Shown here piece after piece: positions 15,756 through 23,618 of a stretch of DNA of 24,608 nucleotides. Within the stretch, counting starts at the first letter, position 1; the number at the start of each line of letters is the position of its first letter. The DNA comes from CAZBRS01 sp964494475. GTDB taxonomy: Bacteria > Myxococcota_A > UBA9042 > CAZBRS01. The position numbers and the translations under genes were made by a program. The notes beneath the pieces are model-generated. The model had not been told where the DNA came from and did not search any database. It saw only the letters and a list, made by a program, of their open reading frames with translations. The stretch covers positions 1 to 24,608 of the forward strand of contig CAZBRS010000067.1 of NCBI GenBank assembly GCA_964494475.1. The letters run 5' to 3'.

Positions 15756-16856
15756 TCAGAACCCCGCGGCCAGTTCGAACGACACCTGCTGGCCGGTCGT
15801 GTCGTAGTCGTAGGACGACGACCACTGGCGGAGCCAACCATAGGACAGCGTGGCGCTAACTCGCGCGCCACCGAAGCGCCGCGCCCAGCCGAGAGACGCG
15901 GTCGGGCCGAGCCGCACGTCCTCCCGATCGTCGGCCAGCGTGGTGCCCGCGCTGTCGGTGGCGGGCCAGCCCTCGAAGCGCAGCGTGCGAAGCTCGGCGC
16001 CGACCAGGAGCCAGAGCGCGACGGGCAGCACCTGCTTGTATTTCAGGTACGCGCGATGGCCGCTGGCCAGGAAGTCGGTCGAAAGGAACGCAAACTGGGC
16101 CTCGGTCAGCCGGATCGGCAAGGTGGCGCTGGCCGAGACCAGGTGGCGCCAGGCGTAGTCGGCCTGCAACCCCCCCGTCGACCACAGGCCCTGGCTGGCG
16201 TGGACGCCCACGTCGACCTGCTGCTCGGTGCGCTGGGGACGCCCCGCACCCTGCCCCCCCTTCAAGCGCGGGAGGTAACGCAGCCCGTACGCCGCCCGCG
16301 GTGACAGCGTGGTGCGCGAGGGCAACGTGAAGCGCACCTCGGCGCGGGGCATCAGGTCGAGCGCGTCGGACTCGGGATCGTCGTAGAAGGCTCGGTAGCG
16401 CACGTCGAGCGCCACCTGCCAGGCGACCCAGGCCGCGGGCTCCAGGGTCGCGGCGGCGGTCAGGCGGGGCCCCACGAAGTTGAGGGCGCCGTACGCGTCC
16501 TGGTTCGCGAGCGTCTCGAGCGCCACCACCAACGCGAGCTCGTGTTGCCCCTCGTCACCCCAGGCGGGGTTCGCGACCACGCGCAGCGTGTGCGCGTTGG
16601 AGCTGAGGTCGGTGTTCGTCGTGTAGAACTCGGCCACGCCCTCGTAGTCGACCGTCCAGTACGTCGCGAAGTCGACGCCGACGCGCAGGCTGGGAACCAG
16701 CGCATGGTCGACGGCGCGATCGCGGGAGAGCGTGACGTTGTCCGACCACACGTGGGCCAGCCCGCCCGAGGCGTTGACCTCCTGCGCCGCGGCCGAGCGA
16801 GCCGCGACCGGGCAGAGGGCCAGCGCGAAGGCCGCGCACCAGCGCGCCGCGACCAT
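15756..16856 (-). CDS. Outer-membrane beta-barrel protein
   Basis: 366 aa from ATG 16856. Signal peptide MVAARWCAAFALALCPVAARSAAAQ with likely cleavage after AAA. The mature chain alternates aromatic and polar residues in about 14-18 strand-like segments (for example YWTVDYEGVAEFYTTN, ELALVVALETLAN, VAWQVALDVRYRAFYDD, VALWLLVGAELRTLRFEG, RVSATLSYGWLRQWSSSYDYD) and ends FELAAGF, with terminal Phe. It contains no haem site. No strong Shine-Dalgarno is visible; it starts 14 bases after the preceding gene's stop and is likely translated as part of that operon. It could be a porin or the sheath of a porin-cytochrome conduit with the nearby cytochromes, but that pairing is inference. Confidence 0.8.
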   Translation of the reverse strand: MVAARWCAAFALALCPVAARSAAAQEVNASGGLAHVWSDNVTLSRDRAVDHALVPSLRVGVDFATYWTVDYEGVAEFYTTNTDLSSNAHTLRVVANPAWGDEGQHELALVVALETLANQDAYGALNFVGPRLTAAATLEPAAWVAWQVALDVRYRAFYDDPESDALDLMPRAEVRFTLPSRTTLSPRAAYGLRYLPRLKGGQGAGRPQRTEQQVDVGVHASQGLWSTGGLQADYAWRHLVSASATLPIRLTEAQFAFLSTDFLASGHRAYLKYKQVLPVALWLLVGAELRTLRFEGWPATDSAGTTLADDREDVRLGPTASLGWARRFGGARVSATLSYGWLRQWSSSYDYDTTGQQVSFELAAGF

Positions 16857-16870
16857 GTCGAGGGAAGAGA

Positions 16871-17212
16871 TCAAGGGTTTCCCCGCTGCTGGCGCCCGCC
16901 ACCGCTCTCGCCGTCGCGCGGGCCGTTTCCGCCGCCGCGCCGCTCCATGCGGCCTTCGCCGAGCCCACCCTTCCCCCCAAGGCCCCGCCAGCGCCCGCGG
17001 AAGCGGTGCTCCTGGCCGTCTTGCAGGCCGTCGCCGTCGCGGTCGACGAACGCGGGCTCGCCGGCGTCGAGCGGCGTCGGAGTCGGCGCGTCGACGGCCG
17101 GGCCCTCGCTCGCCGGCGGCGATGGCGACGCCGCTTCTTCGGCCGCCGCAGGGCGCACGCCCACGATCGAGATCACGAGGACGAGGGAGAGAAGGAGAAA
17201 GGCGGTCTTCAT
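16871..17212 (-). CDS. Small secreted Gly/Arg-rich protein with DxDGDG motif
   Basis: 113 aa from ATG 17212, with GAGGAG just upstream. Signal peptide MKTAFLLLSLVLVISIVGVRPAAA. The mature protein has a Pro/Ser/Ala linker, then AFVDRDGDGLQDGQEHRF, a thrombospondin-type-3 or EF-hand-like calcium loop, and then a Gly/Arg-rich tail (GRWRGLGGKGGLGEG, ERRGGGNG). It shares the FVDxDGDGxxD core and MKT start with its upstream neighbour, so the two are probably paralogues. Second gene of a three-gene operon ending with the barrel. Function unknown; an extracellular or periplasmic calcium-dependent structural role is possible. Confidence 0.75.
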   Translation of the reverse strand: MKTAFLLLSLVLVISIVGVRPAAAEEAASPSPPASEGPAVDAPTPTPLDAGEPAFVDRDGDGLQDGQEHRFRGRWRGLGGKGGLGEGRMERRGGGNGPRDGESGGGRQQRGNP

Positions 17213-17267
17213 GGCGGCTCCTCGGCCCCGGGGAGGATTCGCCTCCCCGGGGTCTTCGCTCGCGCAC

Positions 17268-17705
17268 CTACCGGGCGCGCTTGCCCTGCTTCTTGCCCTT
17301 GCCAGCCTGGGTGCCGTCGCACTCGCCCGTGCCGTTGCCGACGCCGTCGCCCGAGCCGGCGCCGCGCAGCGCCTTGCCCTGGCCCTTGGCCAGCCCCTGG
17401 CCGCCGTCCTGGCCGAGCCCCTGGCCGTCGCCCTGGCCGTCCTGCTTGCCCTGGCGCTTGGCGAGGCCCTGGCCGTCGCCCTTGCCGTGGCCCTTGCCCT
17501 TGCCCACGCCGCCGCGCCGCCCGGTGCCATCGGCCGGCTGGTCGCAGAGGCCGTCGCCGTCGGCGTCGACGAAGGCCGGACCGCTGCCATCCTGCGCGCC
17601 CTGGCCCGAGCCCTTGCCGACCGCCGAGCCTTCGTCCGCGTAAGCCAGCGACGGCAAGGTCGCGAGCGCCGCGATCACCACCAGGTTCCGGAGCATCGTC
17701 TTCAT
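17268..17705 (-). CDS. Secreted Gly/Lys/Gln-rich low-complexity protein with DxDGDG motif
   Basis: 145 aa from ATG 17705, preceded on its strand by AGGAGGTGTGACC; an in-frame GTG six bases upstream is less likely. Signal peptide MKTMLRNLVVIAALATLPSLAYA. Next comes AFVDADGDGLCDQPADG, a calcium-loop motif, and then repeats of the GKGKGHGKGDGQGLAK and QGDGQGLGQDGGQG type that are almost free of hydrophobic residues. The tail is basic (GKGKKQGKRAR). The low-complexity region is likely disordered and could bind polyanions or form a matrix. First gene behind the -24/-12 promoter at 17769-17784. Confidence 0.75.
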   Translation of the reverse strand: MKTMLRNLVVIAALATLPSLAYADEGSAVGKGSGQGAQDGSGPAFVDADGDGLCDQPADGTGRRGGVGKGKGHGKGDGQGLAKRQGKQDGQGDGQGLGQDGGQGLAKGQGKALRGAGSGDGVGNGTGECDGTQAGKGKKQGKRAR

Positions 17706-17768
17706 GGTCACACCTCCTGCTTTCGATCCCCGTCGATCCGCCCATCGGCTCGACGAGCTTGAGGTATT

Positions 17769-17784
17769 GCACGAGGCATGCCAA
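17769..17784 (-). promoter_or_regulatory. Sigma54 (-24/-12) promoter
   Basis: On the minus strand the sequence reads TTGGCATGCCTCGTGCAA. The GG (17782-17781) and GC (17770-17769) are 12 bases apart as required, with TGGCA and TGC cores close to the sigma54 consensus. Transcription would start near 17758, about 50 nt before ATG 17705. The gene directly upstream encodes a sigma54 activator. Confidence 0.75.
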
Positions 17785-17797
17785 GGGGCCGCTGACG

Positions 17798-17812
17798 ACG
17801 CGTTTCACACGT
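17798..17812. promoter_or_regulatory. Imperfect dyad, possible activator-binding site
   Basis: ACGCGT-TTC-ACACGT is palindromic at 5 of 6 arm positions and lies just upstream of the sigma54 promoter, in the only non-coding room available (17785-17822). It may be an enhancer for the adjacent NtrC-type regulator, but such sites are usually further upstream. Confidence 0.3.
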
Positions 17813-17822
17813 CTTCATTACG

Positions 17823-19268
17823 CTATTCAAGGTTCGAGCCCGGGCCGAGGCCCGGCACGTCGGCCGGCGAGCTCGACGTTTTCGTCGAGGTCTCGACGTC
17901 CGCGTCGAGCGCCGACACGAGCCCGTGCTTGCGCAGCTTGTAGCGCACGGCGCGCTCCGAGAGGCCGAGGTCTCGCGCCGCCGCGCTCTGGTTGCCGCCG
18001 TGTCGCGCCAGTGCCTCGCCGAGCAGGCGGCGCTCGACCTCGGCGACCTGGTCCTCGAGGCCACGGCGCCCCGACACCGGCGCGGCGGCCGCGGCCCCGA
18101 CCGCGAAGTCGGCGGGCCCGAGCACGGGCTCGTCGGCCAGGACCAGGGCGCGCTCGACCAGGTTCTCGAGCTCGCGCACGTTCCCCGGAAAGCCGTGCCG
18201 GGCCAACACGGCCAGCGCCTCGTCGCTCACCCCCGCCACCCCCACGGTCGACAGGTCGGCGTGCTTGCGCAGGAAGTGCAACACCAGCGGCCGCAGATCC
18301 TCGGGCCGCTCGCGCAGCGGCGGCAGGCGGAGGGTCACCACGTTCAGGCGGTAGAAGAGATCGCCGCGAAACTGGCCCGTGGCGATGCGCTGCTCCAGAT
18401 CGCGGTGGGTGGCCGCCACCACCCGGGCGTCGGTCTCCAGGGACTCGGTGCCGCCCACCCGCTCGAACCGACCCGTCTGCAACACCGTGAGCAGCTTGAC
18501 CTGCACGCTCGGGGGGATGTCGCCCACCTCGTCGAGGAAGAGCGTGCCCCCCTTCGCGAGCTCGAAGCGCCCCTTCTTCAGCGCCGTCGCCCCGGTGAAC
18601 GCGCCGCGCTCGTGCCCGAAGAGCTCCGACTCGATCAGCGCCTCGGAGAGCACCGCGCAGTTCAACGTGACGAACGGTCCGTCGCGGCGGCTCGACAGCC
18701 GATGGAGGGCCCGCGCCACCACCTCCTTGCCCGTCCCTGACTCGCCCTGCACGAGCACCGACGCCCGCGAGGGGGCGACCTTGCGGACCAGCGCCTTCAC
18801 GGCCGCGAGCGCGGGCCCTTCGCCGACCAGGCCCGCGAAAGCGTCGGCGGCGTCCACGGCCTCGCGCAGCGAGCGGTTCTCGCGGGAGAGCGTGGCCTTC
18901 TCGAGCGCCTTCTCGACCAGCACCTCGAGCCGCGAGAGGTCGATGGGCTTGGCCACGAAGTCGTAGGCTCCTGCGCGCATGGCGCGGACGGCGTCCTCGA
19001 CGCCGCCGTAGGCCGTGAGCACGATGCCCTGCACGTGCGGTTCGGCCTGCCGCAGGCGCGTGAGCAGCTCGATCCCGTCGGGGCCGCCGAGCCGCAGATC
19101 GGTGAGCAGCACGTCGATCCCGGCCCCCGCAGCCGCCTGCTCGGCGTCGGCGGCCGAGGCGGCCTCGGTCACGGCGTAGCCGCGCTTCCGCAGGAAGCCC
19201 GCCAGCGTTCGGCGCTGCGCCGGATCGTCCTCGACGAGCAGCAGGCGTCCCTTCTCCGAGCTCTCCAT
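17823..19268 (-). CDS. NtrC-family sigma54-dependent response regulator
   Basis: 481 aa from ATG 19268, with GAGGAGGGGG upstream. Receiver domain ~7-120 with acidic pair D14-D15, phospho-acceptor D57 (LLTDLRL), T85 and K107. The AAA+ sigma54-activation domain (~145-385) has Walker A GESGTGKE (175-182), GAFTGA (222-227) that contacts sigma54, and a Walker B region GGTLFLDEVGD. A Fis-type HTH (NQSAAARDLGLSERAVRYKL) lies near the C-terminus, followed by a Ser/Thr/Pro-rich tail. All key residues are present, so it should be functional. It lies 24 bases after the sensor kinase stop, in the same operon, and directly upstream of a sigma54 promoter that it very likely controls. Confidence 0.95.
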   Translation of the reverse strand: MESSEKGRLLLVEDDPAQRRTLAGFLRKRGYAVTEAASAADAEQAAAGAGIDVLLTDLRLGGPDGIELLTRLRQAEPHVQGIVLTAYGGVEDAVRAMRAGAYDFVAKPIDLSRLEVLVEKALEKATLSRENRSLREAVDAADAFAGLVGEGPALAAVKALVRKVAPSRASVLVQGESGTGKEVVARALHRLSSRRDGPFVTLNCAVLSEALIESELFGHERGAFTGATALKKGRFELAKGGTLFLDEVGDIPPSVQVKLLTVLQTGRFERVGGTESLETDARVVAATHRDLEQRIATGQFRGDLFYRLNVVTLRLPPLRERPEDLRPLVLHFLRKHADLSTVGVAGVSDEALAVLARHGFPGNVRELENLVERALVLADEPVLGPADFAVGAAAAAPVSGRRGLEDQVAEVERRLLGEALARHGGNQSAAARDLGLSERAVRYKLRKHGLVSALDADVETSTKTSSSPADVPGLGPGSNLE

Positions 19269-19292
19269 CCGGCCCCCTCCTCGTTCTTCGCT

Positions 19293-20936
19293 TCAGGCGC
19301 GCGGGCTGCTGGGCAGGCGCACGACCGCCACCGTTCCCCGCCCCACGGCCGAGGTCAGCTCTAGGCTGCCCCCGTGCGCCTCGGCCAGCCGCCGAGCGAG
19401 GGGCAGTCCGAGCCCCGTGCCGGTCGCCTTGGTGGTCACGAAGGGCGTCAGCGCCCCGGCCAGCGTGGCCTCGTCCATGCCGGGCCCGTCGTCGACGACC
19501 CGCAGCGTGAAGGCCTGGTCGTCGCAGGCCGCCTCGACGCGCACCTGGCCGCCGGGGCCCGCCGCGTCGAGCGCGTTCGAGCCCAGGTTGCCCACGATCT
19601 GACCGAAGCGCTGCCGATCGACGCGCACGTGGGCGGCGCCTTCCACGGTCAGGGACAGCGCGATCCCTTCTCGCGCGGCCCGGAGCGCCAGAGGCGCGAG
19701 CGCCTGTTCGAGCAGCTCGCGGGCCTCGAAGAGGTGGAGCTCGAGGACCAGCGGCCGCCCCAACTCCAGAAACTCGGCCACGACCCGCTCGACCCGATCG
19801 GCCGAGTCGGCCCCGACCCGCAGGAGCTCGGCGAACTCGTCGCGCTCGTCGGGCGCCACCTGGAACTCGCTGCCCAGCCGCTGGAGCGCCATCCCAATGG
19901 CGTTCAGGGGGTTGCGCACCTCGTGCGCGACGGTGGCCGCCAGCTGACCGAGCGCCTGCCAGTGCCGCGACTCCTCCTCGCGGGCACGCAGCTCGGCCAC
20001 GAGTTCACGACGGCGCCGACTCGCGCGGGCCAGGACGAACGCCAGCGCCGCGCTGAGCGCGACGACCGACGCCAGCACGGTCGACATCACCAGGTGGCGC
20101 GCGTCGATGCGCGCGCGCAGCAGGACGAGCTCGGAGGCGTCGAGACCCACCCGCACGACCGCGCGAGAGCCGTCGCCGAGCCGAACCGCCCCCAGGGACT
20201 CGAAGACCGGCGCGGAGGGGGCTGCCTCGACGATCCGGCTGGTCACGCCCGCCCCGGTGCTGTCCAGCACCCCCTGCAGCGCCGGGTCGTCCCGCCACGC
20301 CGATACGGTGATCGTCCCGGGCGAAGCGGCCAGCAGGCCCGTGGCGTCCTGGAGCACGACGTACAGGAGCGCGCCCCCCCGCAGCCCCGCGAGCAGCGGA
20401 CCGAGGCCGACCTCGCGTCGAAGGTCGTCGAGGAGCTCCCGCTCGCGGCAGACGATGGTGGGCGGCTGCCGTTCGTGCAGGGTACAGATGAGGCCCAGGT
20501 CGCGCGCGAGCCCCTGGTCGACGAAGGTGGGATCGGCGGCCCCGGCGACCTGATCGAAGAGCGGCCCGCGCCGCTCGTCGGGCACGGCGTCGAAGCATCC
20601 GCCGAGGCCGGTGTCGGTGCGCGACGCCCAGACCCTCAGCGCCGGCAGCTTCGCGCGGGCCTGGTCGCAGTCGCCCGAGGTCGGCGCGGGGCCGAGCAGC
20701 CCGGCCGCCTCGTAGAGGCCGCCGGCCGTCAGGGTGAAGACCAGGTCGGTGGCCAGGGCCGCCTGCTGGGCGCTCTCTCGGACGAGCGCCCCGACCAGCG
20801 TGGCGTGCGCCTCGACCAGCGCCCGAACGCCTTCGTACTGCCGCTCCTGCTCCCGGCTCGTGGTCACGCCGATCACGACGGCCGCCAGGCAGGTCACCGC
20901 GGGCAGGAGCCAGAAGCGAGAGGGAGCACGATTCAT
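19293..20936 (-). CDS. Membrane-bound sensor histidine kinase
   Basis: 547 aa from ATG 20936. TM1 at ~9-26 and TM2 at ~282-304 enclose a ~255-residue periplasmic sensor with four Cys (GDCDQ, GGCFD, LICTL, IVCRE) and a likely double-PAS fold (dCache-like). The dimerisation/phosphoacceptor helix has H338 in VAHEVRNPLNAIG. The ATPase domain has the N box NLGSNALDA, G1 VDDGPGMD and G2 TGLGLPLA. It resembles NtrB/ZraS-type kinases that partner sigma54 activators, and the partner gene is immediately downstream. The ligand is unknown; the cysteines could suit redox or metal sensing, which is inference. The start lacks a Shine-Dalgarno and seems leaderless. Confidence 0.93.
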   Translation of the reverse strand: MNRAPSRFWLLPAVTCLAAVVIGVTTSREQERQYEGVRALVEAHATLVGALVRESAQQAALATDLVFTLTAGGLYEAAGLLGPAPTSGDCDQARAKLPALRVWASRTDTGLGGCFDAVPDERRGPLFDQVAGAADPTFVDQGLARDLGLICTLHERQPPTIVCRERELLDDLRREVGLGPLLAGLRGGALLYVVLQDATGLLAASPGTITVSAWRDDPALQGVLDSTGAGVTSRIVEAAPSAPVFESLGAVRLGDGSRAVVRVGLDASELVLLRARIDARHLVMSTVLASVVALSAALAFVLARASRRRRELVAELRAREEESRHWQALGQLAATVAHEVRNPLNAIGMALQRLGSEFQVAPDERDEFAELLRVGADSADRVERVVAEFLELGRPLVLELHLFEARELLEQALAPLALRAAREGIALSLTVEGAAHVRVDRQRFGQIVGNLGSNALDAAGPGGQVRVEAACDDQAFTLRVVDDGPGMDEATLAGALTPFVTTKATGTGLGLPLARRLAEAHGGSLELTSAVGRGTVAVVRLPSSPRA

Positions 20937-20942
20937 TCGAAG

Positions 20943-20971
20943 AGTATCGGAGCGCGCTGGGCCCCGGTCAA
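20943..20971 (-). promoter_or_regulatory. Sigma70-type promoter of the kinase/regulator operon
   Basis: On the minus strand TTGACC (20971-20966), a 17-bp spacer and GATACT (20948-20943). The -10 ends 6 bases before ATG 20936, so transcription should start at or beside the A of the start codon: a leaderless mRNA, consistent with the missing ribosome-binding site. Confidence 0.65.
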
Positions 20972-21026
20972 GGGTCGCGCGGGCCGCGACACGGCGAGCG
21001 TTGCTCGACCGACCAGGCGAGAACAG

Positions 21027-21055
21027 TTGGTGTTCTTGTTGTCTTTCTGGACAAT
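21027..21055 (+). promoter_or_regulatory. Putative cydAB promoter
   Basis: TTGGTG (21027-21032), a 17-bp spacer and GACAAT (21050-21055), giving a leader of about 45 nt to ATG 21107. The -35 is poor, which suits an activated or repressed promoter. The dyad at 21039-21054 overlaps it. Confidence 0.45.
21039..21054. promoter_or_regulatory. Dyad TTGTC-N6-GACAA overlapping the cydAB promoter
   Basis: Perfect 5-bp arms at 21039-21043 and 21050-21054. It resembles a shortened Rex site (TTGTG...CACAA; Rex regulates cyd genes in other bacteria) but has two bases less in the centre, so the regulator is not assigned. The site covers the -10. Confidence 0.35.
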
Positions 21056-21106
21056 TCCGTCCGCCCTACGCTATCGTACCGGCGCGCCCCACCCCCAGGG
21101 AGCTCC

Positions 21107-22486
21107 ATGGACGCCGTCCTCCTCGCGCGCCTGCAGTTCGCGCTCACCATCGGTTTCCACTTCATCTTTCCTCCCCTGACCATCGGCCTCGCGTGGCTGC
21201 TGGTGGTCACCGAGTGGCGGGGCTGGCGCCGAGCCGACCCGCTGTGGGTGTCGGCTTCACGCTTCTTCGCGAAGGTGTTCGCGCTCACGTTCGCGGTGGG
21301 CGTGGCCACGGGCATCGTCATGGAGTTCCAGTTCGGCACGAACTGGGCCAGCTACTCGCGCTTCGTGGGCGACATCTTCGGGGCGCCCCTGGCCGCCGAG
21401 GGGGTGTTCGCGTTCTTCCTCGAGTCGGGCTTCCTCGGCCTCTACCTCTTCGGCCGCAACCGCGTCTCGAAGGGCCTCCACTGGTTCTCGATCCTCATGG
21501 TGGCCGTGGGCGCCACGTTGTCGGCGTTCTGGATCCTGGTGGCCAACAGCTGGCAACAGACGCCGGCGGGCTTCACCTTCAACGAGGCTACGGGCCGCGC
21601 CGAGCTCACCAGCTTCGCCGCCGCCGTCTTCAACCCCTCGATGATCCACCGCTTCCACCACACCATCGCCGCCGCGCTCACCGCGGGCGCGTTCTTCATG
21701 GCCGGCTTCTCGGCGCTCTTCCTCCTGAAGGGGCGCGCGGTCGAGGTGGCGAAGCGAACGCTGGTGCTGTCGCTCGGCTTCGGCCTGGTGGCGGCGATCC
21801 TGACCGCCTTCCCCTTCGGTCACCACCACGCCAGGCAGGTCGCCGCGACCCAGCCGGGCAAGTTCGCCGCCATCGAGGGCCTGTACACGTCGAGCGACGG
21901 GGGCGCACCGCTCGTGCTCTTCGCCCTGCCCCACACGAAGCCGCCCGAACTGAAGGCCGCGATCGAGATCCCGAACCTGCTGTCGTGGATGGCGTTCGGC
22001 GACCTGAACGCCCCGGTCAAGGGCCTGGCCGAGGTCGAGGCCGACTGCGCCGCGAAGTGCGCCGCGGGCCAGAAGGTCTATTGCGGGGGCTGCACGCCGA
22101 AGGGCGCCGAGCTCTGGCTGTCGTTCGTGTCGTTCCACAACATGGTGCTGCTCGGGGGCTGGTTCATCGCCCTCACGGGCTTCGCGCTCCTGCTGCACTG
22201 GCGCAAGCGGCTGTTCAGCGCGCGCCCGGTCCTCTGGGCCATCGCCCTGTCCACGCCCCTGCCCGTGGCCGCGTGCCAACTGGGGTGGATGGCCGCCGAG
22301 GTGGGCCGCCAGCCCTGGATCGTGCACGGCCTCCTGAAGACGAAGGACGCCGCCTCGGTCACGGTGAGCGCGGGCGAGATCCTGGCCTCGATCGTGATGT
22401 TCGGTCTGGTCTACCTCGCGCTCGGGGCCCTGTGGCTCTTCCTCCTGAAGAAAAAGCTCGACGCGGGCCCGGAGGTGGAAGCATGA
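21107..22486 (+). CDS. cydA: Cytochrome bd-type ubiquinol oxidase subunit I
   Basis: 459 aa from ATG 21107, with GGGAG five bases upstream. Binds the haems of cytochrome bd and oxidises quinol in the inner membrane, reducing O2 to water. Haem ligands by alignment to E. coli: H18 (GFHFIF), H185 (RFHHT) and M346 (SFHNMV). Quinol-loop K252 and E257 (KFAAIE) and GRQPW are present. About nine TM helices and a short Q-loop. Two oddities: an insertion in the loop carrying four cysteines, C314-x3-C318 and C326-x2-C329, and His in SFHNMV where E. coli has the conserved Arg391. Overlaps cydB by four bases. Whether the oxidase is of the bd or cyanide-insensitive type is not decided. Confidence 0.96.
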   Translation: MDAVLLARLQFALTIGFHFIFPPLTIGLAWLLVVTEWRGWRRADPLWVSASRFFAKVFALTFAVGVATGIVMEFQFGTNWASYSRFVGDIFGAPLAAEGVFAFFLESGFLGLYLFGRNRVSKGLHWFSILMVAVGATLSAFWILVANSWQQTPAGFTFNEATGRAELTSFAAAVFNPSMIHRFHHTIAAALTAGAFFMAGFSALFLLKGRAVEVAKRTLVLSLGFGLVAAILTAFPFGHHHARQVAATQPGKFAAIEGLYTSSDGGAPLVLFALPHTKPPELKAAIEIPNLLSWMAFGDLNAPVKGLAEVEADCAAKCAAGQKVYCGGCTPKGAELWLSFVSFHNMVLLGGWFIALTGFALLLHWRKRLFSARPVLWAIALSTPLPVAACQLGWMAAEVGRQPWIVHGLLKTKDAASVTVSAGEILASIVMFGLVYLALGALWLFLLKKKLDAGPEVEA

Positions 22487-23526
22487 GCCTCGAACTCCTC
22501 CAGGTGGCCTGGTTCGTGCTCTTCTTCGTGCTGCTCGCGGGCTACGCCATCCTCGACGGCTTCGACCTGGGCGTCGGCGTGCTCAGCCTGTTCAACAGGA
22601 GCGACGCCGAGCGGCGCCTGTACGTGAACTCCATCGCGCCCGTGTGGGACGGCAACGAGGTGTGGCTGCTCACGGCGGGCGGCGCCCTGTTCGCGGCCTT
22701 CCCCCCGGTGTACGCCACCGTGTTCAGCGGCTTCTACCTGGCGCTGATGCTCGTGCTCCTTGGGCTCATCCTGCGCGCCGTGTCCATGGAGTTTCGCGGC
22801 AAGGTCGACGACCCCCGCTGGCGGCGCGTGTGGGACCTGGGCGCGGGCGTGGGCAGCCTGCTGCCCGCGCTGCTCTTCGGCGTGGCCGTGGGCAACCTGC
22901 TGCGCGGATTGCCCCTGCAGAGCGTGACCGACGCGGCGGGCACCCGGGTCGAGTTCGCGGGCAGCTTCTTCGGGCTGCTGAACCCCTTCGCGCTGCTGGT
23001 GGGCCTCACGGGCCTCGCCCTGTTCGTGACCCAGGGTGCGCTGTGGCTGGCCCTGAAGACCGACGGCGACCTGCGCGCGCGCGTGCAGCGCGCCGCCGGC
23101 TACGCGTGGCTCGCGTGGATCGGCCTCGGCGCCATCACCTCCGTGGTGGCCTACCTCGACACGCCCACGCTGCTGGCGACCGCCCAGCTCCGGCCGCTGT
23201 TCTGGGCCCTGCTCGTCCTGTTGGCCGTGGCCCTCTCGTTCGTGCCTCCGCTCATCCGGCGCCGGCCGGGCCTCGCCTTCCTGGCCTCGTCGTTCGCCAT
23301 CGCGGCCCAGATCGGCGTAGCCGCCACCGCGCTCTTCCCGAACCTGGTGCCGGGCCGCAACGACCCGGCGCTGGCGCTGACGCTGTGGAACGCCTCGTCG
23401 ACCCCGGCCACGCTCACGACCATGCTGATCATCGCGGCGCTGGGCGTACCCGCCGTACTGGTCTATACCGTCGTCATCTACCGCGTGTTCCGGGGCAAGG
23501 TCGTGCTCGACGAGCACTCGTACTGA
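22483..23526 (+). CDS. cydB: Cytochrome bd-type ubiquinol oxidase subunit II
   Basis: 347 aa from ATG 22483, overlapping the cydA stop in ATGA, with GGAGGTGG at 22471-22478. About eight or nine TM helices. Family signatures GYAILDGFDLGVGVL near the N-terminus and APVWDGNEVWLLTAGGALFAAFP are present, and the chain ends with a short polar tail. Forms the heterodimeric oxidase with CydA. No cydX-like small gene and no cydCD follow; the next base pairs hold a promoter and operator for the arsR-thioredoxin unit. Confidence 0.96.
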   Translation: MSLELLQVAWFVLFFVLLAGYAILDGFDLGVGVLSLFNRSDAERRLYVNSIAPVWDGNEVWLLTAGGALFAAFPPVYATVFSGFYLALMLVLLGLILRAVSMEFRGKVDDPRWRRVWDLGAGVGSLLPALLFGVAVGNLLRGLPLQSVTDAAGTRVEFAGSFFGLLNPFALLVGLTGLALFVTQGALWLALKTDGDLRARVQRAAGYAWLAWIGLGAITSVVAYLDTPTLLATAQLRPLFWALLVLLAVALSFVPPLIRRRPGLAFLASSFAIAAQIGVAATALFPNLVPGRNDPALALTLWNASSTPATLTTMLIIAALGVPAVLVYTVVIYRVFRGKVVLDEHSY

Positions 23527-23545
23527 CCGAGGCGCCCTTCGGCCC

Positions 23546-23575
23546 TTGACACTCCGCCCGCCGGCATCATATTCC
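23546..23575 (+). promoter_or_regulatory. Promoter of the arsR-thioredoxin operon
   Basis: TTGACA (23546-23551) with CATATT (23568-23573, 16-bp spacer) or TATTCC (23570-23575, 18 bp). The operator dyad begins 6-8 bases after the -10, over the expected start point. Confidence 0.6.
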
Positions 23576-23580
23576 TTTCG

Positions 23581-23608
23581 CGACATATGCCACCTGGTAA
23601 ATATGTCG
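23581..23608. promoter_or_regulatory. ArsR/SmtB-type operator
   Basis: CGACATAT (23581-23588) and ATATGTCG (23601-23608) are perfect 8-bp arms separated by 12 bases. Long AT-rich dyads just after the -10 are typical of autoregulated ArsR/SmtB genes. It touches the ribosome-binding site GGGAGG of arsR. Confidence 0.7.
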
Positions 23609-23618
23609 GGAGGTGAAC

